Source: JAITVB01 sp031553805 (GTDB lineage Bacteria; Bacteroidota; Bacteroidia; Bacteroidales; Rikenellaceae). From it: 64,000 nt of DNA. Positions within the stretch are counted from its first letter, which is position 1, and every line of letters begins with the position of its first letter. Both the position numbers and the translations under genes were made by a program. The stretch covers positions 16,366 through 80,365 of the forward strand of contig JAVBLC010000015.1 of NCBI GenBank assembly GCA_031553805.1, given 5' to 3'. Positions 1 to 7,500 of this stretch are shown here, piece by piece. The notes under the pieces are model-generated. The model saw only the letters and a list, made by a program, of their open reading frames with translations, made no database searches and had not been told where the DNA came from.

Positions 1-2
1 TG

Positions 3-74
3 GTCGGCTGCGTCCTCCTTTACCGCCACCGGATCATCCGCGATCGGACCGGAGTTTCGGACAATGACGGGTGA
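3..74 (+). CDS. C-terminal end of a possible membrane protein (partial)
   Basis: The gene would start before the window. Reading from base 3, the last 23 codons give a short hydrophobic stretch (VGCVLLYR) followed by a charged tail and a TGA at 72-74. That pattern fits the end of a transmembrane helix with a cytoplasmic tail. The other two forward frames are also open here, so the frame is uncertain and no family can be assigned. Confidence 0.3.
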   Translation, partial: VGCVLLYRHRIIRDRTGVSDNDG

Positions 75-385
75 CGCCTGACACGTTAGAAGGCAGCGTT
101 CGGACTCTATCTCCGTTTGCCATCAAATTATCTATCCATTGATTATTAGCTAATTAAATGAATCTGCAAAAAAAAAGACGCTCTGCATTGTAACTTTTCG
201 GCCGCTCGTCAGTTATATGATAAAATCAGGGAAAACCCCTAAACTGACAGGATGTCAGAAAAAAAAAAGCGGCCGGAAGTTTGCAGTTTATTGAAAAAAA
301 CAGTATCTTGCGAATGCCTAACCCAAAAAAGCGAATTGCCTATCGACCAAAATCTACTCTGAATAATAACAAAAAATTGAGTAGA

Positions 386-970
386 ATGAATTTGCAGAAA
401 TTGAATGACCAGGAGTTGCTGCAGGCATACTCCGGGGGTAATGATGAAGCGATTTCGGTCCTGATCGACAGGAACAGAAAAAAGGTATTCGACTACATTA
501 TGATGCTCGTCCGCAACCGCGATCTGGCGGACGACCTCTTCCAGGAAACATTTATCAAAGCCGTGCGTTCTCTTCGGGAGAACCGCTATGCCGATCACGG
601 GAAGTTTTCGGCGTGGCTGATGCGTATTGCCCACAACCAGGTGATCGACCACTTCCGCCGCCAGAAGCAGCAGAACAAGATCACGAACGAAGACGCGGGC
701 TACGATCTGCTCAACAACCGGCTCTACGCCGACGGCAACGTCGAAGACCACATGATCACGAACCAGATCCAGGAAGACGTGCGCCGGCTGGTCGACCTGC
801 TCTCGGACGAGCAGCGCGAAGTGGTGCAGATGCGCTACTATCAAGAGCTGAGTTTCAAAGAGATCGCCGAAAAAACAGGGGTCAGTATCAACACCGCACT
901 CGGGCGTATGCGCTACGCGCTGATCAACCTGCGCAAATTGATGGAAGAAAAACAGCTGGTTTTGGACTAA
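386..970 (+). CDS. ECF-like RNA polymerase sigma-70 factor
   Basis: A sigma-70 family factor of 194 residues that would direct RNA polymerase to a subset of promoters. The region 2 core shows the usual acidic helix (DLADDLFQETF) and the DNA-melting segment around FSAWLMRIAHNQVIDHFRR. The region 4 helix-turn-helix is clear near the C-terminus (LSFKEIAEKTGVSINTALGR). The frame is open upstream to 281, but I chose the ATG at 386 because family members begin close to the region 2 helix and the extra N-terminus is low-complexity and basic. There is no FecR-type anti-sigma gene beside it; the only neighbour is a 49-codon acidic ORF. A housekeeping-like group such as SigZ or a general stress factor is possible; the regulon cannot be told from sequence. 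Confidence 0.88.
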   Translation: MNLQKLNDQELLQAYSGGNDEAISVLIDRNRKKVFDYIMMLVRNRDLADDLFQETFIKAVRSLRENRYADHGKFSAWLMRIAHNQVIDHFRRQKQQNKITNEDAGYDLLNNRLYADGNVEDHMITNQIQEDVRRLVDLLSDEQREVVQMRYYQELSFKEIAEKTGVSINTALGRMRYALINLRKLMEEKQLVLD

Positions 971-1039
971 CGGCACAATATTCCGTTTGGCACGCGCGTT
1001 GTATTACTACAAGTAATACCCACCCACAAAAACGCGCCT

Positions 1040-1189
1040 ATGGAAAACCTTTCCGACATTGATGCCAATCCGTCCGAATCCGACGATGGATCCCTGTTTA
1101 TGGACCACGTCATTGGTGATGATTTAAGCCTTCTGGGCATAGACCTCTTGCTCCGGGAAGCATTCGGGCGAGAAAAAGAAGGCGAATAA
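1040..1189 (+). CDS. Small acidic protein downstream of the sigma factor
   Basis: A 49-codon ORF (ATG to TAA) beginning 69 bases after the sigma factor stop and followed at once by a strong terminator hairpin. That position, last in a two-gene unit, supports it as real. The product is strongly acidic in its first half (DIDANPSESDDGS), with a short hydrophobic helix in the middle and a charged end (REAFGREKEGE). It has no signal peptide and no family I recognise. By position it could modulate the sigma factor; this is inference only. A 7-bp inverted repeat at 1011-1029 lies just upstream. Confidence 0.5.
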   Translation: MENLSDIDANPSESDDGSLFMDHVIGDDLSLLGIDLLLREAFGREKEGE

Positions 1190-1210
1190 ACGGACTACGG
1201 ACGAAACGGT

Positions 1211-1246
1211 AGCGGGGCTGCTCAATGCAGCCCCGCTTATTTTTTG
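1211..1246 (+). terminator. Rho-independent terminator after the sigma factor unit
   Basis: Perfect 10-bp stem AGCGGGGCTG / CAGCCCCGCT around a 7-base loop, followed by a T-rich run. Confidence 0.85.
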
Positions 1247-1350
1247 TTATCTTGGAAATTTTTGCTATATTTATTAGGTACTGTTCTCTCAAAGCCCCTT
1301 GTTTGATGTTAAAAAACATATTATTTTATTTTTAAGTGTAGAATATTATA

Positions 1351-1358
1351 TATATTTG
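1351..1358 (+). promoter_or_regulatory. Bacteroidetes -7 box for the first C10 protease operon
   Basis: TATATTTG matches the TAnnTTTG consensus, 43 bases before the ATG in an AT-rich region. A good -33 TTTG is not visible at the usual spacing. The other C10 operon has the identical -7 octamer. Confidence 0.5.
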
Positions 1359-1401
1359 ATCTTGAAATACTCCAAGATCAAACATACCTAAACTTATCAT
1401 T

Positions 1402-2607
1402 ATGAAGAAAATCTTATTCTTATTCTTGCTGATTCTACTGGTTGTCTCATGTTCTGACAAGAACAGTGAAGTTCCTTTGAATCCTATTGAAAACGACCCG
1501 CTGTATGCGTTGGCCCAAAAACTGCCGGGCGTTTTCAGTGAATTACCCGAAACCCGCGCCGGGTCGAAAACAGTAAAGGAAATCGTCCCGATCACCGAAT
1601 TTGCCGGGTTAGGCTACAATGTTTATACAGCGACCAAGAATGCGTCCCAGGCTGACCTTTCAAGCGTCTATGCAATCAATTACGATAATGACGAAGGCTA
1701 TGCTATCGTTTCGACCGATCCGTTGCTCCCTGAGGTTTTCTGTTATTCCGACTTTGGAAACATTACCGATGACATCGACAATCCGGGCTTTAAGATGATT
1801 CTCGAAGTGCTGCCTGGATTTGTGGAGTACATCTATGCCAACGACGGCATCGACCGGGGAGAGACTGTGCAAACGAAAGGGACGGGGCGGTCGCCTATGC
1901 TGACAACAAAATGGGGACAAGGCACGCCCTTTAATGACTATGCCCCGATATGTCCCTCTACCCAAGAGAAGATGCCTGCCGGTTGTGCGGCTACCGCCGT
2001 AGCACAAATCATGGCCTATCATAAATTCCCTGCTTCTATCAGGATATATACCACTTCTTCAACTCCATCGCCCTACATAACAACCCCTATTGACTGGGAT
2101 GCTGTAAGGTCTGTTACTAAGTATGATGGATTCATCTATGGTAATCAAACCTACCGGCAGCAGGTCGCCAATTTGTTCGGGATGGTCCAACATGATGTAA
2201 AGATGAATTTCGGATGCGAAGGAAGTGGTGCAAATATCGGATCAGTGATGGGGGCTTTCCGGGAAGTCGGCTATTGGGTGGAAAATGGAGGAGGCTATAA
2301 CTGGCCTTGGGTGGAAGGTAATCTGGACCGAGGAGAGCCAATGTATATACAAGGTTTTAAAGCTACTGACGGGAAAGGCCATGCATGGGTGATCGACGGA
2401 TATATGAAATATAGTTCAACGACAGTTTTTCTCCACTGCAACTGGGGATGGGATGGATATAGCAACGGTTACTATATTGAAGGATTCTTCGGTCCGGGTG
2501 CTCCTGATTACCTGGGAACCGTTATGCTCGATCCAGACACACCAAGCGTCTCATACAGAAACTATACTGAGAGTCGATGGATGCTAAATAAGATTCATCC
2601 TCTTTAA
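1402..2607 (+). CDS. C10 family (streptopain-like) cysteine protease lipoprotein
   Basis: A 401-residue secreted papain-fold cysteine protease of MEROPS family C10, related to streptococcal SpeB and the Bacteroides Bfp proteases. Residues 1-17 form a lipoprotein signal with lipobox VVSC, predicting membrane anchoring at Cys17. Residues about 40-150 look like the inhibitory propeptide. The catalytic domain shows W-G-Q (Gln173, oxyanion hole), GCAATAVAQIMAYH with nucleophile Cys195, GHAWVIDGY with His327, and the family loop CNWGWDG near 346-352. All key residues are present, so it should be active after propeptide removal. The next gene starts 21 bases downstream and is likely co-transcribed. 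The operon faces a second C10 operon. Substrates cannot be inferred. Confidence 0.93.
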   Translation: MKKILFLFLLILLVVSCSDKNSEVPLNPIENDPLYALAQKLPGVFSELPETRAGSKTVKEIVPITEFAGLGYNVYTATKNASQADLSSVYAINYDNDEGYAIVSTDPLLPEVFCYSDFGNITDDIDNPGFKMILEVLPGFVEYIYANDGIDRGETVQTKGTGRSPMLTTKWGQGTPFNDYAPICPSTQEKMPAGCAATAVAQIMAYHKFPASIRIYTTSSTPSPYITTPIDWDAVRSVTKYDGFIYGNQTYRQQVANLFGMVQHDVKMNFGCEGSGANIGSVMGAFREVGYWVENGGGYNWPWVEGNLDRGEPMYIQGFKATDGKGHAWVIDGYMKYSSTTVFLHCNWGWDGYSNGYYIEGFFGPGAPDYLGTVMLDPDTPSVSYRNYTESRWMLNKIHPL

Positions 2608-2628
2608 TGTTTAATAAAAATCAAACCT

Positions 2629-3342
2629 ATGAAACGCATCATTTTTGTTACTGCACTTTCCTGTTTTGCGGTAAGTTGTGGTAAAGATACCGAATTTCGG
2701 CCCGATATGCCTACCTATGAGAATTTCGTCCGGCGTTATATTGAGCCGAAGGCCATGAGTAGCATGCTATGGGGCGAAGGAAATACTTCGATCGATCCTG
2801 TAAAAACATATGCTTCTAATAAGTTCTGGATTACATTCGGAACAGATACACAAAGTTTGTCATCCACCGAATACAGAGCGAGCACAATCTATAAGGGCGG
2901 GTACGTGGATAAAAACCGGATGTTCGATTCGATTGCCCTAGCTAATGGTGATATTGGCTATGGAGGGATATATGATTTCGCAGGCATCTCAAACCACCGC
3001 AGAATGACGAACATGGAGATGGTGTCCGACGCCGATTACGACACCGCCCACCCGGCCGGCACTTCTCTGAATGACATCCTGATGATCGAATTCTGGGCGG
3101 CGGATGAATTCATCGCCAACGGCTTTTCATACGTCGGCACAGGGAACCGGCCGGATGGATCGTATGTCGAACCACTCGATGTTTTTGTTAGCAAACAACG
3201 CCGGTTGATTGCATTCGAATTCAAGGCGACCTTCGTAAAAGGGCCCGACCAAACCGGCAGCCACCGCTTCACGATCACCTATACCAACGAGGACAACGTG
3301 GTGCTGACCACCACGACCGATCAGATCAAAATCGGGAAATAA
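2629..3342 (+). CDS. Hypothetical lipoprotein downstream of C10 protease
   Basis: A 237-residue lipoprotein with signal MKRIIFVTALSCFAVSC and acylation at Cys17. The rest is rich in alternating beta-strand-like segments and ends in a hydrophilic strand pattern (FTITYTNEDNVVLTTTTD), suggesting an extracytoplasmic beta-sandwich. I recognise no family. It follows the protease by 21 bases and ends at a strong terminator, so the two form an operon. In Bacteroides some C10 proteases are co-encoded with small inhibitors; this protein does not visibly resemble a C10 propeptide, so an inhibitor or substrate-adaptor role is only a guess. Confidence 0.8.
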   Translation: MKRIIFVTALSCFAVSCGKDTEFRPDMPTYENFVRRYIEPKAMSSMLWGEGNTSIDPVKTYASNKFWITFGTDTQSLSSTEYRASTIYKGGYVDKNRMFDSIALANGDIGYGGIYDFAGISNHRRMTNMEMVSDADYDTAHPAGTSLNDILMIEFWAADEFIANGFSYVGTGNRPDGSYVEPLDVFVSKQRRLIAFEFKATFVKGPDQTGSHRFTITYTNEDNVVLTTTTDQIKIGK

Positions 3343-3351
3343 CCCGACATA

Positions 3352-3393
3352 AAAGCGAGCGGCGGAAGAAAACTTCCGCCGCTCGCTTTTTTT
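3352..3393. terminator. Bidirectional terminator between the C10 operons
   Basis: A stem of about 17 bp (AAAGCGAGCGGCGGAAG with its complement) and an AAAA loop, flanked by A and T runs on the two sides. It can therefore stop transcription arriving from both converging operons. Confidence 0.88.
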
Positions 3394-3395
3394 CT

Positions 3396-3986
3396 TTATT
3401 TCACAATGACAATCATCTTTTGCGCATGCCGATCCTGCTCCAGCCTAACGCCGTTAAGCCAAAGGGTGACACTGTCGCGGCAATACTTTGAATTCTCCCG
3501 AATATGGGGCACCGCAGGAATATGAATCCGGGTGTATCCGATCGTATCTTTTTTCACCCCGTTGCGTCCCCAATCGGTGTCGTTACGCCCCCAATCGATG
3601 ACAATCTCCTCTTCGCAGTAAAGCTTGGGCATAAGCACGAGCCGGTATATCGATTTAGTGCCGATGGTCGGCGGAAATGGCTCCACGCCGGCAGGTAGTA
3701 ATTGCCTGTCAAGCGGGAATCTTGATTTCACGGTAACGTTCCGGTAAAAGAATGAACCGTAATCGGTCAACGTGGGGTCGTTAAGCGGACGCTGGTCAAG
3801 CAGGTCATGCCCCTCGGCGTCGACCACGAAAATCCCGAACACGTAATCAAAGAAACCGGCCTCCTTAAATGTAGCATGTTCTTCCTCAGGAGTCAGTACC
3901 TGCGGAGCCGGATCAGGATCCGGATCGGTCGCGGGATCCTCTTTTCCGCAAGAAATCCCGAGTAAGATAAATGTCAGTAAAATCAA
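3396..3986 (-). CDS. Lipoprotein, paralogue of its upstream neighbour; disrupted start
   Basis: Third gene of the minus-strand C10 operon. The readable frame starts at a TTG (3984-3986), giving a lipoprotein signal ILLTFILLGISC with a Pro/Asp-rich linker after the Cys. It shares motifs in the same order with the 148-residue lipoprotein upstream: an F-V-V-DAEG-L segment, DRQL-P, IDWG and a final I/L-V-K, so the two look like diverged tandem duplicates. The start is odd. An ATG in another frame at 3995-3997 reads ATG-AGA-AGA-GGT-TGA; one missing base (or two extra) would join it to this frame and restore a normal basic signal-peptide start (MRR-LILL). As it stands the signal has no positive n-region. 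It may be a frameshifted gene, a sequencing error, or a true TTG start. Confidence 0.68.
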   Translation of the reverse strand: MILLTFILLGISCGKEDPATDPDPDPAPQVLTPEEEHATFKEAGFFDYVFGIFVVDAEGHDLLDQRPLNDPTLTDYGSFFYRNVTVKSRFPLDRQLLPAGVEPFPPTIGTKSIYRLVLMPKLYCEEEIVIDWGRNDTDWGRNGVKKDTIGYTRIHIPAVPHIRENSKYCRDSVTLWLNGVRLEQDRHAQKMIVIVK

Positions 3987-4001
3987 CCTCTTCTCATAAA
4001 A

Positions 4002-4448
4002 CTACTTTACGATCTGAAGCCCGTGGCCAGGAGAAATCGCCTCCTCCGCTCCTCCATTTACTTGAACGAGATAGTAGTAGGACGATTTGTCGGCTGCGGA
4101 ATAACGACGTTCAAAATCGACAGTATCTCGCTCCATCCCATTACCCCAGTCGATGATAAGTCGTCCCACGGGGCCGTCATAGCCATAATTGATAATAGAG
4201 ATTCCACCTAAACCGGTGGAAAAGGGAGCTAATTGCCTATCGCCGAACCCGATCGGACAAGTTATCGTTATCCTTTGGCAATCGATGACACTCCCATCTC
4301 CCCAACCGATCAGATTATTTCCTTCACCGTCAATTGCAACTATCCTGAAGAGGAACTGATTACGTCCAACCTCAATATCTCCCACGTCCTGTTTCCTGCT
4401 GCATGCTACCATTGCTAACACCACAGCAAATAAAATCAGCTTTTTCAT
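4002..4448 (-). CDS. Small lipoprotein, second gene of C10 operon
   Basis: A 148-residue protein with lipoprotein signal MKKLILFAVVLAMVAC (acylated Cys16). The mature part has short beta-rich segments: FRIVAIDGEGNNLIG, a DRQLAP motif, RLIIDWGNGMERDTVDF and a C-terminal LQIVK. The downstream lipoprotein shares these in order. Its ATG lies one base after the stop of the C10 protease, so translation is probably coupled. No known family is recognised. Tight coupling to a protease suggests a partner function (inhibitor, chaperone or adaptor), but nothing in the sequence proves it. Confidence 0.82.
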   Translation of the reverse strand: MKKLILFAVVLAMVACSRKQDVGDIEVGRNQFLFRIVAIDGEGNNLIGWGDGSVIDCQRITITCPIGFGDRQLAPFSTGLGGISIINYGYDGPVGRLIIDWGNGMERDTVDFERRYSAADKSSYYYLVQVNGGAEEAISPGHGLQIVK

Positions 4449-4449
4449 A

Positions 4450-5853
4450 CTATATGGGTCTAATATTGGTTATTACCATCAAATTGTTCGTATACTTAAG
4501 TCCTGAGAAGTATCCTGAATTAGGGAGGAACAAATAAGTACCATCATCCAATCCCCCCAACCCCATATTAAGATGGAACTGATTATTACGCGAAGCAACT
4601 ATGGTCAATATGGAGTAATTCTCATCATCAAACGGATCCATCGAATGATAATACGTTTTCCAATTATAGTAAGTCACATATTCGCGGCAAGCATCTATGA
4701 CGAACGAGTGTCCCTCATCTTTAATCGGATCCACTCCGCCTATCTGAACGGGCCTATTATTCCCCAAAGAACTCTGAACTTTTGAAACATTCATAGCTTG
4801 CGGATTATCACATGTATACCCGTGGGCTACATAGAAATCGCGCGCCTTGTTGACATTTGACCCTGTCCCACTACAATCATACGATGTCGTTATTTGATCA
4901 AAAAGAACCTTAAATAACGAAGCAACCATGTTTTGTCCTGTAGATGAAAGATAATAGCCGTATGGATTAGTTAGCATCTGGTTCCAATCAATCGAATAAC
5001 TGCCAATTGTGGAAGACGGTCGTCTGTGATAAGCCATAATCTGGGCAATGGCTACTTGCACGCATCCGGCATAGGCTCGCCCAGAGATAGTACATGACAA
5101 CAGAGGCATTAAGTTATTATATGGATATTCCTGATTCCACGTCGTATAAAGCTTACATTGATAATCATGTTCTATCTCCTGTGTTTCATAAAACTCCGTA
5201 TAGGTTTCTCCCGGAAGCGGGTTATATCCTTTTGTTTGCGGAGCGGAGCTGCGACGGTCGGGAAGGGTCGTCGAAACACCCATTGCCTGCAGTTTTTCGA
5301 GTGTCGGCTCAAGCAGCGTGTCGGCATTCAACTGAAAGTCGGCGAGTTCAATCTGGATGAATTCCGGCAACAGGCAGTTGATGTAGAAATTGAAATTGGG
5401 ATTGATCGCCGTATCGGCCAGCGACCCGCGCTCCACATCGGCCAGCACCTCGGGCAGCCGCTCGTCGCCCGAGACGAGCGAGAAACCGTTCTCGCCCGAG
5501 CCGCGTTCGATTTCAAGCACATACAGATTAACATTCTCGCGCTTTGCCCCGGACTTTGACATCGTGTTGACCGAAACCGTCTGGGTCGAAACCTTCGTCA
5601 CGCGGTCGGTTTCCGACGGATTGTAGCCCTTGGTGTTGGGCGAGGCCAGGTTCCAGTTGAGAAAATTCTCAACGGCCTGTTCTTCGGTGATGGCAAACGA
5701 TGATTTTTGTGCCGTCAGGGCCCGGAACTCATCGGCTGTCAGCGTAGTCAGTTTTTCGTAATCGACCGGTTGGGATTCGGCCACCGAACCTTGTTCTTTC
5801 GCACAAGCCGACAAAAGAACAACAAGAAGAAATAGCCGATTTTTTTTCATCAC
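4450..5853 (-). CDS. C10 family cysteine protease lipoprotein (variant active-site loop)
   Basis: A 467-residue C10 protease relative with lipobox LLSAC (Cys17). An extended propeptide spans about 30-205, longer than in the partner protease at 1402. The catalytic domain keeps TTWNQEYPYNN (Gln241), GCVQVAIAQIMAYH (nucleophile Cys264) and GHSFVIDAC (His382). The usual Trp-rich loop NWGWGG after the histidine reads NMGLGG here, so both tryptophans are lost; this could alter activity or specificity. The motif TKGYNP occurs twice, near 74 and 207, the second close to the expected propeptide/mature junction. It is first in a three-gene operon and has a good promoter (5895-5925). It may be active with altered specificity, or partly degenerate. 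Confidence 0.9.
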   Translation of the reverse strand: MMKKNRLFLLVVLLSACAKEQGSVAESQPVDYEKLTTLTADEFRALTAQKSSFAITEEQAVENFLNWNLASPNTKGYNPSETDRVTKVSTQTVSVNTMSKSGAKRENVNLYVLEIERGSGENGFSLVSGDERLPEVLADVERGSLADTAINPNFNFYINCLLPEFIQIELADFQLNADTLLEPTLEKLQAMGVSTTLPDRRSSAPQTKGYNPLPGETYTEFYETQEIEHDYQCKLYTTWNQEYPYNNLMPLLSCTISGRAYAGCVQVAIAQIMAYHRRPSSTIGSYSIDWNQMLTNPYGYYLSSTGQNMVASLFKVLFDQITTSYDCSGTGSNVNKARDFYVAHGYTCDNPQAMNVSKVQSSLGNNRPVQIGGVDPIKDEGHSFVIDACREYVTYYNWKTYYHSMDPFDDENYSILTIVASRNNQFHLNMGLGGLDDGTYLFLPNSGYFSGLKYTNNLMVITNIRPI

Positions 5854-5894
5854 GGATTGATATTTTAAATGTCATCCGATCCCACATATCCACT

Positions 5895-5925
5895 CAAATA
5901 TAATATAAAATATTATATCTTCAAA
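5895..5925 (-). promoter_or_regulatory. Promoter of the minus-strand C10 operon
   Basis: On the minus strand, -33 TTTG (5922-5925) and -7 TATATTTG (5895-5902) are separated by 19 bp, matching the Bacteroidetes consensus, in a very AT-rich region 42 bases before the start codon. Confidence 0.72.
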
Positions 5926-5956
5926 ATAAAATTAAATAGATTTGTGTGTGTTTGTG

Positions 5957-6895
5957 TTATTTTTCACCGAATATTGACATAATATTCCCTGCGATAGCGA
6001 CAATAAGCGCCTGCCGGGCTTCGGCCGACGACCAGGCGCTGTGGGGAGCCAACACCAACCGGTCGGGACAGCTGATCTTCAGCAGCGGGCTGTCGGCCTC
6101 CAACGGTTCGCGGGCGAAGACATCGAGACCTGCACCGGCCAATTTCCCGGCTTCGAGCGCAGCGGCCAGGGCCGTTTCATCGATGATCTTGCCCCGGCCC
6201 ACGTTGACCAACACGGACGAGGGTTTCATCCAAGCCAGTTCGCGGGCACCGATCAACCCGCGCGTGGCGTCGTTGAGCGGGGCGTGGATCGACACGATGT
6301 CCGACTCGCTAAGCAGTTGTTCGAGCGTGCGGTGAGGATACGGCGCCGAAAGATTGGCGCCCGAAGTAGAATGGTAAGCCACTTCGGCCCCGAATATCCG
6401 GGCGATTTCGGCCACCCGGCGCCCGATCGCCCCGAGTCCTATAATGCCCCAACGCCGGCCTCCGATCTCGCCCACGGAAGCCCCGAGGTGAAACCATCGG
6501 CCGCTAGAGGTGTAAGCGCCGCTTTTCACGTAGCGGTCATAGTAAACCACGTTGCGCAACAAGGCGAGTACCATCGCAAAGGTCGCCTCGGCCACGCTTT
6601 CGGTCGCATAACCCGCGACATTCTTGACCTCTACGCCGCGGCTGCGGGCATATTCGACGTCGACGTTGTTCATCCCCGTGGCGGCAATGCAGATCAGGCG
6701 CAACGCAGGCAGCGCATCGATCTCTTTCTGAAACAGACGCACCTTGTTGGCGATCACAACTTCGGCTCCGGCGGCACGACTTACAACTTTTTCTTGCGTC
6801 GTGCCGTCATATGCAATAAACTCTCCCTGCGAGGCGATGGGCGACAGGTCGGCATCGCCACCCAGCGACAGGGTATCGAGAAACACAATTTTCAT
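5957..6895 (-). CDS. D-2-hydroxyacid dehydrogenase (glycerate dehydrogenase type)
   Basis: A 312-residue cytoplasmic NAD-dependent D-2-hydroxyacid dehydrogenase, closest in layout to glycerate dehydrogenase/hydroxypyruvate reductase. The Rossmann motif GLGAIG is at about 154-159. The catalytic set follows the family pattern: the Arg of NVGRGKIID, the Glu of FAREPLE and the His of LAPHSAW. It starts 41 bases after rimM on the same strand, so it may be read through from the rpsP promoter. Its true substrate (hydroxypyruvate, glyoxylate or another 2-keto acid) cannot be fixed from sequence. Confidence 0.9.
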   Translation of the reverse strand: MKIVFLDTLSLGGDADLSPIASQGEFIAYDGTTQEKVVSRAAGAEVVIANKVRLFQKEIDALPALRLICIAATGMNNVDVEYARSRGVEVKNVAGYATESVAEATFAMVLALLRNVVYYDRYVKSGAYTSSGRWFHLGASVGEIGGRRWGIIGLGAIGRRVAEIARIFGAEVAYHSTSGANLSAPYPHRTLEQLLSESDIVSIHAPLNDATRGLIGARELAWMKPSSVLVNVGRGKIIDETALAAALEAGKLAGAGLDVFAREPLEADSPLLKISCPDRLVLAPHSAWSSAEARQALIVAIAGNIMSIFGEK

Positions 6896-6936
6896 AGCTG
6901 TAGGGTTTACTGGAAACGGGCAGCAAAAAACGCGCC

Positions 6937-7488
6937 CTATTGGAGGTCGAGCAAGCCGTCGGGCAGCTCCATCTCGACGATCTTTTTCCGCTGGCCGATC
7001 TTTATGATAAAGTCGTCAACAGCAGGGACTAATACTTCTCGTTCAGCATATTCCACTTCGAAAAGCGGGTTGAATTCGCTTTCGACAAAGCCGGTGATAC
7101 GTCCCTCGCCGGCCCCGGCAAAGCGCACGGTGTAGCCGACCAGGTCTTCGAGGTAAAGTTCGTCGTCCGATTCGTCCGCGTCTGCGCGGCGTTTCTTCTG
7201 CGGGGTTTCGAGTACGAAGAATTCGCGGCCGACAAGTTCTGAAGCGCGAAATTCGTCCCGCAGGTCGTCGAAAACGACCACTGCTTTCGATCGGCCCATT
7301 CGGCGGAAGGCATGAAAAAACAGGGGAGTGGCCATGTTGTCCAGACGGACATACACGCACTCCCCTGTAGGGTTTTCGTATGGAAAGGTGTCGTAAAGGT
7401 TGGCTACCAGTTCGCCGCCCTGACCGAATGTTTTGGCAATGCGGCCTGTGGCGATCTCTTGGGCTGCTCTCCCTTTACTCCCGGACAT
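6937..7488 (-). CDS. rimM: Ribosome maturation factor RimM
   Basis: A 183-residue RimM, which assists assembly of the 30S subunit head by binding ribosomal protein S19. The N-terminal barrel begins with the family signature TGRIAKTFGQGGEL. The C-terminal PRC-barrel part is recognisable in LEDLVGYTVRF and VEYAEREVLVPAVDDFI. It follows rpsP by 12 bases, the classical rpsP-rimM pairing, so the two are surely co-transcribed. Confidence 0.93.
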   Translation of the reverse strand: MSGSKGRAAQEIATGRIAKTFGQGGELVANLYDTFPYENPTGECVYVRLDNMATPLFFHAFRRMGRSKAVVVFDDLRDEFRASELVGREFFVLETPQKKRRADADESDDELYLEDLVGYTVRFAGAGEGRITGFVESEFNPLFEVEYAEREVLVPAVDDFIIKIGQRKKIVEMELPDGLLDLQ

Positions 7489-7500
7489 ACGTCGCGAGGG

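Noticed and set aside
1011..1029. GTATTAC-TACAA-GTAATAC inverted repeat as an operator
   Set aside because: Only 7-bp arms and a single copy; could be chance.
6930..6960. TATTGG strings near rimM as repeat tails
   Set aside because: They share only six bases with the repeat tail GGGCCAATA and lack the rest of the element.
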